A DNA stretch of 64,000 nt, from contig JAQWQC010000006.1 of the NCBI GenBank assembly GCA_029245025.1, positions 124,001 to 188,000 on the forward strand, given 5' to 3'. The position numbers and the translations under genes are program-made. Of the stretch, positions 54,518 through 64,000 are shown piece by piece. The notes under the pieces were generated by a model, which was not told the DNA's origin, did no database searches, and worked only from the letters and a program-made list of their open reading frames with translations. The stretch comes from Rhodospirillaceae bacterium. GTDB taxonomy: Bacteria > Pseudomonadota > Alphaproteobacteria > Rhodospirillales > Rhodospirillaceae. Position 1 is the stretch's first letter; each line of letters starts with the position of its first letter.

Positions 54518-55336
54518 TTAAAGAGCTACTATGCTTGCACAGAACTTACGGCCTTTTAGCGCAACACCCCGCCACAACAAATGAGTAAGAACGCAGGTCA
54601 ACCATCCCTCAGGTGCCAGGCCTGCAGCCTTTGCCATTATAAAGCCAGCACTGCGAACATGGTCGCTTGTATGCAACGCCATCGCCCGTATCGCGTAAGC
54701 ATCGCTGGCATGCTTGCAGTTATACGAATCCTCACTGGGGTTTCCGGCGTGATAGGCAGAGGCTACTTCATCATCTGACGTCTCTCAGAAACGCGACAAC
54801 ACTACCTTGAGTCGCTGCCGTACGGTTAAGGGCTCAAGGGTTTGATAGCACGCCAGATGACGAGGAAATAATTGGTAGTGCTTATATTCGTCGGACGCAA
54901 TATATAGACAAATGGCTCGTAAGACCGGTTTATGGACAGCATCGGGAATTGCCGAGTAAAACGAGCTTGTACCGCTCTTAACAACACAGCGGGTACACAG
55001 CTCAACTGATCGAGACCCACAGACGGAGTGCGTGGCATGTACCGGTATTCGATGAAGGTCTTTAAAGTGGGTAAAAGCCTCATCGAAATTAAAAGTTGAG
55101 TCTACCAAATCTGCCCACCAGCCCAGCGAGATGCCGTGCTGCTTTTCTTCGTGGGCCCAAATCGCAGCGTCAGCTTGAAAAGCTTGATCGTCGGTCAAGA
55201 CGTTACTCAACTACTGACCGCAGTCTGCACCATTGCGCTCAACCACAGCCGCAGCCTTGATAACCTTCAGAACGTAGGGGTAATTTTTGCGGGGTCAAAG
55301 TCTTGACCTCGGAATGTCATCGAGTGTCCAAGACAT
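54518..55336 (-). pseudogene. Decayed ferritin-like diiron protein gene
   Basis: The track shows only 54785-55210 (141 aa, TTG start). That fragment has two E-x-x-H motifs (AHEEKQHG, SDEYKHYQLF) of ferritin-like diiron proteins. Reading outward, the same frame continues after a TGA (54787-54785) as ETSDDEVASAYHAGNPSEDS ... FIMAKAAGLAPEGW to a TAA at 54520-54518. Upstream the frame has VLKVIKAAAVVERNGADCGQ, then a TAG (55213-55211). An ATG at 55336 gives MSWTLDDIP in the same frame, with DFDPAKITPT between them in a different frame. Two nonsense codons and two compensating frameshifts mark a pseudogene. It follows atpC on the same strand. Confidence 0.8.
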
Positions 55337-55404
55337 AATGGCGATCCGTTTCTCTTGAGTGAGGCTAGGTCTCCCGCGCGTTTGGGGAGGTGTGAAGGTG
55401 GCTG

Positions 55405-55824
55405 TTAAGCCGCGGCCTCGGACATTGCTCGCGCCATTTCATCAACAATGAACAGAGCTTTGTTAGCTGCTGTTCGGTCTTCGTCTGTTGCCGCAGACTG
55501 AACCTGCTCTTCGGCGACCGTGCGGCGTTCAGCTATGTCATCAGACGTCAATTCGTCAACGGAGATCGCCTCATCCACCAATAGCGTGCAGCCTTCTGGA
55601 TTCACTTCCGCAAAGCCGCCGTTGACAAAAAATTTCTTAGCCGGTGCGTCATTCACACCGTCATGCACGGAAACCACCCCAGGACGCAGGGTCGACAGCA
55701 GCGGCATATGACTTGGCAGCACGCCGAAATACCCTTCGATACCCGGCACCACGACCATACCAACGGACTCCGACATAAGGAGTTTCGCTGGTGATACGAG
55801 ATCGAGTTGAAGTGTATCCGCCAT
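55405..55824 (-). CDS. atpC: ATP synthase F1 epsilon subunit
   Basis: This is the regulatory rotor subunit of F1. The 139-residue protein has the beta-sandwich DLVSPAKLLMSESVGMVVVPGIEGYFGVLPSHMPLLSTLRPG and GFAEVNPEGCTLLVDEAI. The helical C-terminal domain is ERRTVAEEQVQSAATDEDR. Last gene of atpHAGDC; the F0 genes are elsewhere, as usual in alphaproteobacteria. Confidence 0.96.
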   Translation of the reverse strand: MADTLQLDLVSPAKLLMSESVGMVVVPGIEGYFGVLPSHMPLLSTLRPGVVSVHDGVNDAPAKKFFVNGGFAEVNPEGCTLLVDEAISVDELTSDDIAERRTVAEEQVQSAATDEDRTAANKALFIVDEMARAMSEAAA

Positions 55825-55853
55825 AACCGGTGCGTTCCTGTCTCAGTTCCGAC

Positions 55854-58210
<2,357 letters not shown>

Positions 58211-58242
58211 AACGCGGGCCTTTCCCTATCCGGTCCCAAGTC

Positions 58243-59775
58243 TCAACTAAACGACTTAGCAAAATCATCGAGGAAGCTTGTAAGTTTTTCCTCGTTGTCT
58301 TTGGTCAGAGCTTTTTCAGACTCAATGCTGGCCATGATCTCTGGCGCTTTTTCTTGCACGGCCCCAATCAACGATTTTTCAAAGCGCTGCACATGCTTGA
58401 CGTCGATGGCATCAAGATAGCCTTTAGTGCCAGCGTAGATGGACACAACCTGCTCCGGCACAGACATCGGTACGTATTGGTCTTGCTTAAGCAGTTCTGT
58501 CAGACGCACACCCCGCGCCAATAACTTTTGTGTCGCAGGATCAAGGTCAGACGCGAACTGAGCAAAGGCCGCCATTTCACGATACTGAGCCAAATCAAGC
58601 TTGATACCGCCGGACACTGACTTCATAGCTTTGGTCTGCGCTGCAGACCCCACACGCGACACCGACAAACCGACGTTCACGGCGGGACGAATACCTTGAT
58701 AGAATAGTTCCGTTTCCAGAAAGATCTGACCATCGGTAATCGAAATCACGTTGGTCGGAATGTACGCAGACACGTCGTTGGCCTGGGTTTCCACAACCGG
58801 CAAAGCCGTTAAAGAACCGGAACCATTCTCTGGGTTCATTTTGGCGGCACGCTCAAGCAAACGGGAGTGCAGGTAAAACACGTCTCCTGGGAAAGCTTCA
58901 CGACCAGGTGGGCGACGCAAGAGAAGTGACATCTGACGATAAGCAACAGCTTGCTTGGTCAAATCATCGTAGAAAATGACCGCATGCTTACCGTTGTCAC
59001 GGAACCATTCACCGATCGTGCAACCAGAGTACGGCGCAAGAAACTGCATGGGCGCAGGATCAGAGGCGGTCGCCCCGACAATACATGTGTATTCGAGCGC
59101 ACCGTAGTCAGAGAGTGTCTTTACAACTTGCGCAACGGTGGAACGCTTTTGACCGACAGCAACGTAAACGCAGTACAGCTTTTCGGACTCATCTTTGGCA
59201 GCGTCGTTGATCTTCTTCTGATTGATGATGGTGTCGAGAATAACAGCGGTCTTACCGGTTTGGCGGTCACCAATGATCAGCTCACGTTGACCACGGCCAA
59301 CAGGGATCAATGAATCGATCGCTTTGAGGCCGGTTTGAACCGGTTCATTCACAGATTGGCGGGGAATAATTCCGGGCGCCTTAAGCTCTGCAAGACGCCG
59401 CTCGGAGCCCTCAATGTCACCCTTGCCGTCGATGGGATTGCCAAGAGCATCAACCACACGACCGAGGAGCCCCATGCCGACAGGAATATCAACGATATCC
59501 CCTGTCCGCTTAACAACGTCACCTTCTTTAATGCCGCTGTCGTCACCGAAAATCACGATCCCGACGTTGTCGGTCTCAAGGTTCAAGGTCATCCCCTTGA
59601 TGCCGCCGGGGAACTCAACCATCTCACCGGCCTGGACATTGTCGAGACCGTAGACACGGGCGATCCCGTCACCGACAGACAGAACCTGACCGACTTCGGC
59701 TGATTCTGCTTCAGTGCCGAAATTGGCGATCTGATCTTTGAGGATTGCGGAAATTTCTGCGGCGCGGATTTCCAT
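58243..59775 (-). CDS. atpA: ATP synthase F1 alpha subunit
   Basis: This is the regulatory, non-catalytic nucleotide-binding subunit. The 510-residue protein has the Walker [19 protein letters not shown] and [64 protein letters not shown] follows towards the C-terminus. The ATG directly abuts the atpH stop. Confidence 0.98.
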   Translation of the reverse strand: MEIRAAEISAILKDQIANFGTEAESAEVGQVLSVGDGIARVYGLDNVQAGEMVEFPGGIKGMTLNLETDNVGIVIFGDDSGIKEGDVVKRTGDIVDIPVGMGLLGRVVDALGNPIDGKGDIEGSERRLAELKAPGIIPRQSVNEPVQTGLKAIDSLIPVGRGQRELIIGDRQTGKTAVILDTIINQKKINDAAKDESEKLYCVYVAVGQKRSTVAQVVKTLSDYGALEYTCIVGATASDPAPMQFLAPYSGCTIGEWFRDNGKHAVIFYDDLTKQAVAYRQMSLLLRRPPGREAFPGDVFYLHSRLLERAAKMNPENGSGSLTALPVVETQANDVSAYIPTNVISITDGQIFLETELFYQGIRPAVNVGLSVSRVGSAAQTKAMKSVSGGIKLDLAQYREMAAFAQFASDLDPATQKLLARGVRLTELLKQDQYVPMSVPEQVVSIYAGTKGYLDAIDVKHVQRFEKSLIGAVQEKAPEIMASIESEKALTKDNEEKLTSFLDDFAKSFS

Positions 59776-60336
59776 TTATCCGACCCCTTTCATTGACAGC
59801 TTAAGGCGTTGCAACTTGGATTTAAGCGAACTATCGACCATGCGTGATCCAACACGCACGACCAACCCACCAAGAATGGTTGAATCAACTTTAGTAGTAA
59901 CCGCCACGGACTTTCCGACGGCGGTTTTAAGAGCTTCAGCAAGTGACTGGCTTTGCCCATCGGACAATTCAGCAGCAGACGTAACATATGCGGTCACTTG
60001 GCCACGCCGGGCGGCAAGTATTTCTTGATACGCCCGGATCATATTCGGCAGCGCAAAGAGGCGCCGATTGCTGGCCACAAGACCGAGAAACTTTACGGTG
60101 ATATCTGAGAGACCGGATTTGGCTGCAATGGCAGCAATACCTTCGGTCTGGTCGTCTCGGGTGAGGACCGGACTCTTAATGAAGCGGGAAAAATCAGTGC
60201 TTTCTTGAATGAGAGTCTCAAGCCCGGACAAATCAGCGGCGACTGTATCGAGAGCGCCGGACCCATCCGCGAGGTCATAAAGGGCCGAGGCATATCGCGC
60301 GGCTAATCCGCCAACACCTGCTCCGTCCGATGCCAT
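59776..60336 (-). CDS. atpH: ATP synthase F1 delta subunit
   Basis: This is the stator subunit joining F1 to the peripheral stalk. The 186-residue protein has the helical N-terminus GLAARYASALYDLADGSGALDTVAADLSGLE. The C-terminal signature is TTKVDSTILGGLVVRVGSRMVDSSLKSKLQRL. First gene of the atpHAGDC operon. On the minus strand an extended -10 (TGGTATGAT) lies about 150 nt upstream, without a clear -35 box. Confidence 0.96.
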   Translation of the reverse strand: MASDGAGVGGLAARYASALYDLADGSGALDTVAADLSGLETLIQESTDFSRFIKSPVLTRDDQTEGIAAIAAKSGLSDITVKFLGLVASNRRLFALPNMIRAYQEILAARRGQVTAYVTSAAELSDGQSQSLAEALKTAVGKSVAVTTKVDSTILGGLVVRVGSRMVDSSLKSKLQRLKLSMKGVG

Positions 60337-60547
60337 CCCAAAGTCCCTTCAAGGCGACGGTTCTGACCGACCCACGCGAGGCGTGTTTCTAAGCCTGTTT
60401 GACCCGTCTTTTTTCTCACGAAGATGAGAACTAAACGTTTGATTTTATTAGCGAACTCGGAACCCAGAACAGGTCCCTCGGCCACCGCGATTGGGGTGGT
60501 ATCATACCAGAGTGTGCGTTGCAACAGAGTCCCAGTGTGCTGCGGTT

Positions 60548-62791
60548 TTAATAGAAACTATAGGGGTCGACATCGACCTGAATTCGCACCGAGGACGGCA
60601 GCTTCACAGACCCTAGCCAAGCCCGGATGAAGGGTTGCAACAGGCGATTACGTGGTCCCTTTACGAGGAACCGGTGGCGGTGGCGGCCACGCAGCAGAGC
60701 CATAAACGCAGGCGCCGGTCCGAGCACCTCAATATCTGACGCCGCTGGCACGGCACGAGCCAGCTGTTGCCCACCCTGTCTCACCGCGTCCTCTTTCGTA
60801 CCCGAGAGAATAACAGCGACCAATCGACCGAAAGGCGGCATCCCCAAGCTTTGGCGGCCGTCGGTTTCAGCCTCAAGAAAGGCATCAGCATCGGCTACTT
60901 TGAGGGCCTGAAGGACAGGATGATTGGGATCATGAGTTTGTAGGTACACGCGGCCTCGCTTGCGCGCGCGCCCAGCCCGGCCGGACACTTGGCTGAGAAG
61001 CTGATGGGTGCGCTCTCCTGCCCGCAAATCCCAACTCGACAATCCCAGGTCTGCATCAACGACACCGACCAACGTCAATCCGGGAAAGTGGTGACCCTTC
61101 GCCAGTACCTGGGTGCCAACAACAATATCGATCTGATGCCGCTCAACAGCATCGACCAAAGCCGCCATGGCCGATGGGCTCTCAAGCGTATCACTTGCAA
61201 CAGCGACTACGCGGGCTTTAGGCCAACGCGCGGCGGCCTCCTCGGCCACACGTTCAATGCCTGGTCCACAAGGCACAAAGCTCTCGGCCTTGCCGCAAGA
61301 CGGGCATGCTTCTGGGCGAGGCGCCACAAAGCCACAGTGATGACACTGCAAACGTTTCGCCACACGGTGCTCAACCAACCACGCTGTGCAACTGGGGCAG
61401 TGAAGACGATGGCCACAGGTGGAGCACAGGGTCAGGGGGGCATAACCGCGCCGATTTAGAAAAAGCAGCGATTGTTCACCAGCAGCTAGGGTCTTATTGA
61501 CGGCTTCGACCAGCGGGGGCGCCAACCAGGAGCGACCCCACTCGCCTTTCTCAGGCGGCGTGCGCACCATATTGACGAGCGTCACCTCTGGCATCACCGC
61601 GCCGCCGACCCGCGACTCAAGACGCACATGGCGATAACGCCCAGCCTGAGCATTGAGGAGAGATTCCAACGACGGTGTCGCCGATGCCAGAATGATAGGG
61701 ACTCTCCCTTCCCGAGCACGAACAATAGCCATGTCTCGGGCGTGATAGATCACACCGTCCTCTTGCTTGAAACCGCCGTCGTGCTCTTCATCAACGACGA
61801 TTAAACCTAAGTCCGTCAAGGGCAGGAACAACGCTGATCGGGCACCGACAACCACAGATGCCTCGCCGGTTGCTGCCGCCCGCCAGGTCTCACGGCGGAC
61901 CTTGCCTGTAACGTCGGAATGCCAGACGGCTGGATCAACACCGAATCGATTGCGGAACCGTTCCAGCCATTGAGTCGTCAACGAAATTTCCGGTACCAGA
62001 ACAAGAATTTGGCGCTTCATCTTGAGCGCGGCTGCGACCGGTTCGAAATAAACTTCGGTCTTTCCCGAGCCGGTTACACCTTCCAACAACGAAACAGAGA
62101 ACCCCTGGCCGACGGCGCCAACGAGGTCTTCCGAGGCAGATTTCTGATCCGGCTCAAGCACAACGCCTGGGTGATCAGGGTCTGGCGGAGAGAACATCGG
62201 CGGCGGCGCGGCAAGCACCGCGTCAATCGCGCCCGCATCGACCAATCCTTTGATGACGGAAGCGCTAACCCCAGCGGTTTTTGCAAGTAAGCCCGCGCCA
62301 GCAAACGTGCGAGTACCAAGTGTATCCAAAACTTTGCGGCGGGCGTCTGTGAGTTTGAGTTTCGGCGGTAAATCTTTTGCCTGGATCAAGTGGGTTTCAG
62401 AAACCTGTGGTTTTAGACCCCGCGAAGATCGCAGTGCCATTCGCAACACCACACCCCTGGGCTGTACTGTGTAATCGGCGACCCAATCTATAAAAGACAG
62501 AAGAGCTTTTGGCAGGCGCGGCAGATCAAGGCAGTGAACGACCTCTTTTAATTTTGCGGGGTCGATCCCTCCGTCTCCAGCGCCCCACACCACACCAACG
62601 TCAAATCGACGGCCGAGAGGCACTTCCACGAGATCACCAGCGGCGACAGAAACACCCTCCGGGACCAAATAGTCATAGGCGCCCTCGACCGGCAGCGGCA
62701 GAAGTACCGCCACACGGTCGCCAGGACCGAATGAGACTGGTATATCCTGTGGCACAGGGGTCGGGTCTAAGGGAGCACTTGATTGTATCAT
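60548..62791 (-). CDS. priA: Primosomal replication protein PriA (DNA helicase)
   Basis: PriA restarts collapsed replication forks. The 747-residue helicase has an N-terminal DNA-binding domain ([20 protein letters not shown]), Walker [18 protein letters not shown] and the DEEHD box ([15 protein letters not shown]). Zinc-binding Cys clusters ([31 protein letters not shown]) and helicase motifs [17 protein letters not shown] and [11 protein letters not shown] follow. Divergent from fsa with 63 nt between start codons; same strand as atpH. Confidence 0.97.
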   Translation of the reverse strand: MIQSSAPLDPTPVPQDIPVSFGPGDRVAVLLPLPVEGAYDYLVPEGVSVAAGDLVEVPLGRRFDVGVVWGAGDGGIDPAKLKEVVHCLDLPRLPKALLSFIDWVADYTVQPRGVVLRMALRSSRGLKPQVSETHLIQAKDLPPKLKLTDARRKVLDTLGTRTFAGAGLLAKTAGVSASVIKGLVDAGAIDAVLAAPPPMFSPPDPDHPGVVLEPDQKSASEDLVGAVGQGFSVSLLEGVTGSGKTEVYFEPVAAALKMKRQILVLVPEISLTTQWLERFRNRFGVDPAVWHSDVTGKVRRETWRAAATGEASVVVGARSALFLPLTDLGLIVVDEEHDGGFKQEDGVIYHARDMAIVRAREGRVPIILASATPSLESLLNAQAGRYRHVRLESRVGGAVMPEVTLVNMVRTPPEKGEWGRSWLAPPLVEAVNKTLAAGEQSLLFLNRRGYAPLTLCSTCGHRLHCPSCTAWLVEHRVAKRLQCHHCGFVAPRPEACPSCGKAESFVPCGPGIERVAEEAAARWPKARVVAVASDTLESPSAMAALVDAVERHQIDIVVGTQVLAKGHHFPGLTLVGVVDADLGLSSWDLRAGERTHQLLSQVSGRAGRARKRGRVYLQTHDPNHPVLQALKVADADAFLEAETDGRQSLGMPPFGRLVAVILSGTKEDAVRQGGQQLARAVPAASDIEVLGPAPAFMALLRGRHRHRFLVKGPRNRLLQPFIRAWLGSVKLPSSVRIQVDVDPYSFY

Positions 62792-62854
62792 GGTGCCCTG
62801 GTCATATCACATCGAGCCGCTTTTCGAGACAGAGGGATCACTTCAGGAACTGCC

Positions 62855-63514
62855 ATGAAATTTTTTATCGACACTGCTGACATTGAAGAAATTAAAGACC
62901 TGGCCTCAACCGGTATGGTTGACGGGGTCACAACCAATCCCTCTCTGGCGGCGGCGTCCGGAAAGTCTTTTCTCGATTTGATTAGTGAAATCTGTGCCGT
63001 AGTTGATGGACCGGTCAGCGCCGAAGTGACCGCTACAGACTTCGAAACGATGATGAAAGAAGCCGCAGTGCTGCGGAAGATCGCGCCTAATGTCGCGATT
63101 AAGGTGCCGCTGATTCCAGATGGTCTGAAGTGCTGTAAGGCTTTGTCTGATGACGGCGTAATGGTGAATGTCACTTTGTGCTTCTCGGCCAACCAAGCTT
63201 TGCTTGCCGCCAAAGCGGGGGCCGCATTCATTTCGCCGTTTGTCGGACGATTGGACGACATCGGCACCGACGGCATGAGCCTGATCGACGACATTTGTGA
63301 CATCTATGCCAATTACAATTTCTCAACCGAAGTCCTGGTCGCATCAATCCGTCACCCGATGCATATTCTTGAAGCTGCCCGTCTGGGCGCTCATGTCGCC
63401 ACTATGCCGCCTAAGACGCTACGGCAGCTGTATAAGCACCCTTTGACAGACAAAGGGCTGGACGCCTTTCTCGCTGATTGGGCCAAATCTGGCCAATCGA
63501 TTTTGGACAGCTAA
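62855..63514 (+). CDS. fsa: Fructose-6-phosphate aldolase / small transaldolase
   Basis: The ATG at 62855 ([16 protein letters not shown]) with AGGAA 6 nt upstream is the family start; the track extension to 62783 is dropped (219 aa). The TIM barrel has [13 protein letters not shown] and the Schiff-base Lys in [47 protein letters not shown] and [12 protein letters not shown] follow. This short family includes both transaldolases (TalC) and fructose-6-phosphate aldolases; the sequence alone does not decide which. Confidence 0.93.
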   Translation: MKFFIDTADIEEIKDLASTGMVDGVTTNPSLAAASGKSFLDLISEICAVVDGPVSAEVTATDFETMMKEAAVLRKIAPNVAIKVPLIPDGLKCCKALSDDGVMVNVTLCFSANQALLAAKAGAAFISPFVGRLDDIGTDGMSLIDDICDIYANYNFSTEVLVASIRHPMHILEAARLGAHVATMPPKTLRQLYKHPLTDKGLDAFLADWAKSGQSILDS

Positions 63515-63517
63515 TCG

Positions 63518-64000
63518 GTGACCGATAAAACGTCAGATACAGCGCCACCTGAGAAAGAGGGTCCGACTGAAATTGAGGTGCTGAACTACCTCACAGCGCA
63601 TCCAAAACTGTTACTCGACAATCCTAAGCTGCTTGCAGAAATTGCACCAGACCGTAGATTTGAGTCTGGAACCGTTGTCGACATGCAACGCTTTATCGTG
63701 CAGCGCCTGCGGCGACAAGTCGATGAGCTGAAAGCGTCAAGCAAACACCTTATCACCACCACCCGCGACAATATGTCGATTTTAGAAAAAACGCACGACT
63801 GCGCCCTAGCTATTCTTTTCGCAAAAGACTTTGTAGAGCTCGAACGGGTGTTGGCGGAAGAGATCCCGTTGTTTCTCGGTGTTGATGCGGCTGCTATCGG
63901 CATCGAAGTGAACCCGGAAGACAATGCCATGCTGCCAGAGGGCGCAGACACTACTCTTCGGCTCATGACACCTGGAACCATCGACATGCTGATCGGCACG
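63518..64000 (+). CDS. DUF484-family protein, cut by window end
   Basis: Absent from the track because no stop codon lies in the window. A GTG at 63518, 3 nt after fsa, begins an open frame to the last base: EIEVLNYLTAHPKLLLDNPKLL, then VVDMQRFIVQRLRRQVDELK and LERVLAEEIPLFLGVDAAAIG. This matches DUF484 proteins, which carry a GAF-like domain and usually precede xerC. At least 161 residues are present. Function unknown. Confidence 0.85.
   Translation, partial: MTDKTSDTAPPEKEGPTEIEVLNYLTAHPKLLLDNPKLLAEIAPDRRFESGTVVDMQRFIVQRLRRQVDELKASSKHLITTTRDNMSILEKTHDCALAILFAKDFVELERVLAEEIPLFLGVDAAAIGIEVNPEDNAMLPEGADTTLRLMTPGTIDMLIGT

Noticed and set aside
54785-54787. Programmed read-through or selenocysteine at the in-frame TGA
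   Set aside because: A TAG and two frameshifts are also needed to restore the gene, and no SECIS-like hairpin was evident, so pseudogene decay is simpler.
60337-60547. atp operon promoter with extended -10 (TGGTATGAT, minus strand)
   Set aside because: No recognisable -35 box at suitable spacing, so it is only mentioned under atpH.

Overview
The window looks like chromosomal DNA of a free-living, probably marine, alphaproteobacterium close to the Rhodospirillales. The basis is gene content and order: rpmH-rnpA-yidD-yidC-engB-argB, dapD-dapE, truA/fmt/def, ffs-dnaX-ybaB-recR, gpmI-envC-ctpA-rppH, atpHAGDC, and priA/fsa/DUF484. Base composition is moderate, genes are tightly packed, and ATGA-type 4-nt overlaps are frequent. 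I see no phage, insertion sequence, integrase, CRISPR array or rRNA operon.

Layout. (1) 0-17 kb is a surface-polysaccharide (O-antigen-like) locus. It has a large membrane protein, the complete dTDP-L-rhamnose set (rfbC-rfbB-rfbD-rfbA), an O-antigen ligase/polymerase-like protein, several family 2 and family 4 glycosyltransferases, a Wzm/Wzt-type ABC exporter, and a 1046-aa protein joining a methyltransferase-like, an RgpF-like and a GT2 domain. Rhamnose is made as dTDP-rhamnose, assembled by the glycosyltransferases, exported by Wzm/Wzt and probably ligated outside. (2) 17-22.7 kb is an island of five exported proteins of uncertain role: a COG4315-repeat protein, a BNR/sialidase-fold protein with a Cys cluster, a TlpA-like thioredoxin and two exported VOC (glyoxalase-fold) proteins. 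It ends at a tRNA-Arg(ACG). (3) 23-29.7 kb holds an OmpA-like lipoprotein, panC-panB, and a minus-strand run of VTT membrane protein, flavin disulfide reductase and histidine kinase. (4) 29.7-43.7 kb is housekeeping: ribosomal protein L34, RNase P protein, YidD, YidC, EngB, ArgB, a HAD nucleotidase, DapD/DapE, TruA, Fmt, Def, a DUF4139 protein and RmuC. (5) 43.7-48.9 kb has SPFH/NfeD, a lipoprotein, RecR, YbaB, DnaX and the 4.5S SRP RNA. (6) 49-55.3 kb is gpmI-envC-ctpA-rppH with two clearly decayed genes beside rppH. (7) 55.4-64 kb is the F1 ATP synthase operon, priA, fsa and the start of a DUF484 gene cut by the window end.

The observations I rate highest are not intact genes. A ferritin-like diiron protein gene (54518-55336, minus) is broken by two nonsense codons and two compensating frameshifts. 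A divergent polysaccharide deacetylase remnant (53238-54025) keeps its N-terminal anchor and its last ~65 residues in different frames, with most of the catalytic core gone. A possible decayed small gene lies antisense between the HAD nucleotidase and dapD. The rpmH leader combines a near-consensus promoter, a terminator-like hairpin before the GTG start, and an 11-bp dyad upstream. The exported-protein island is the best candidate for an undescribed functional module. No dramatic new system is demonstrated by sequence alone.
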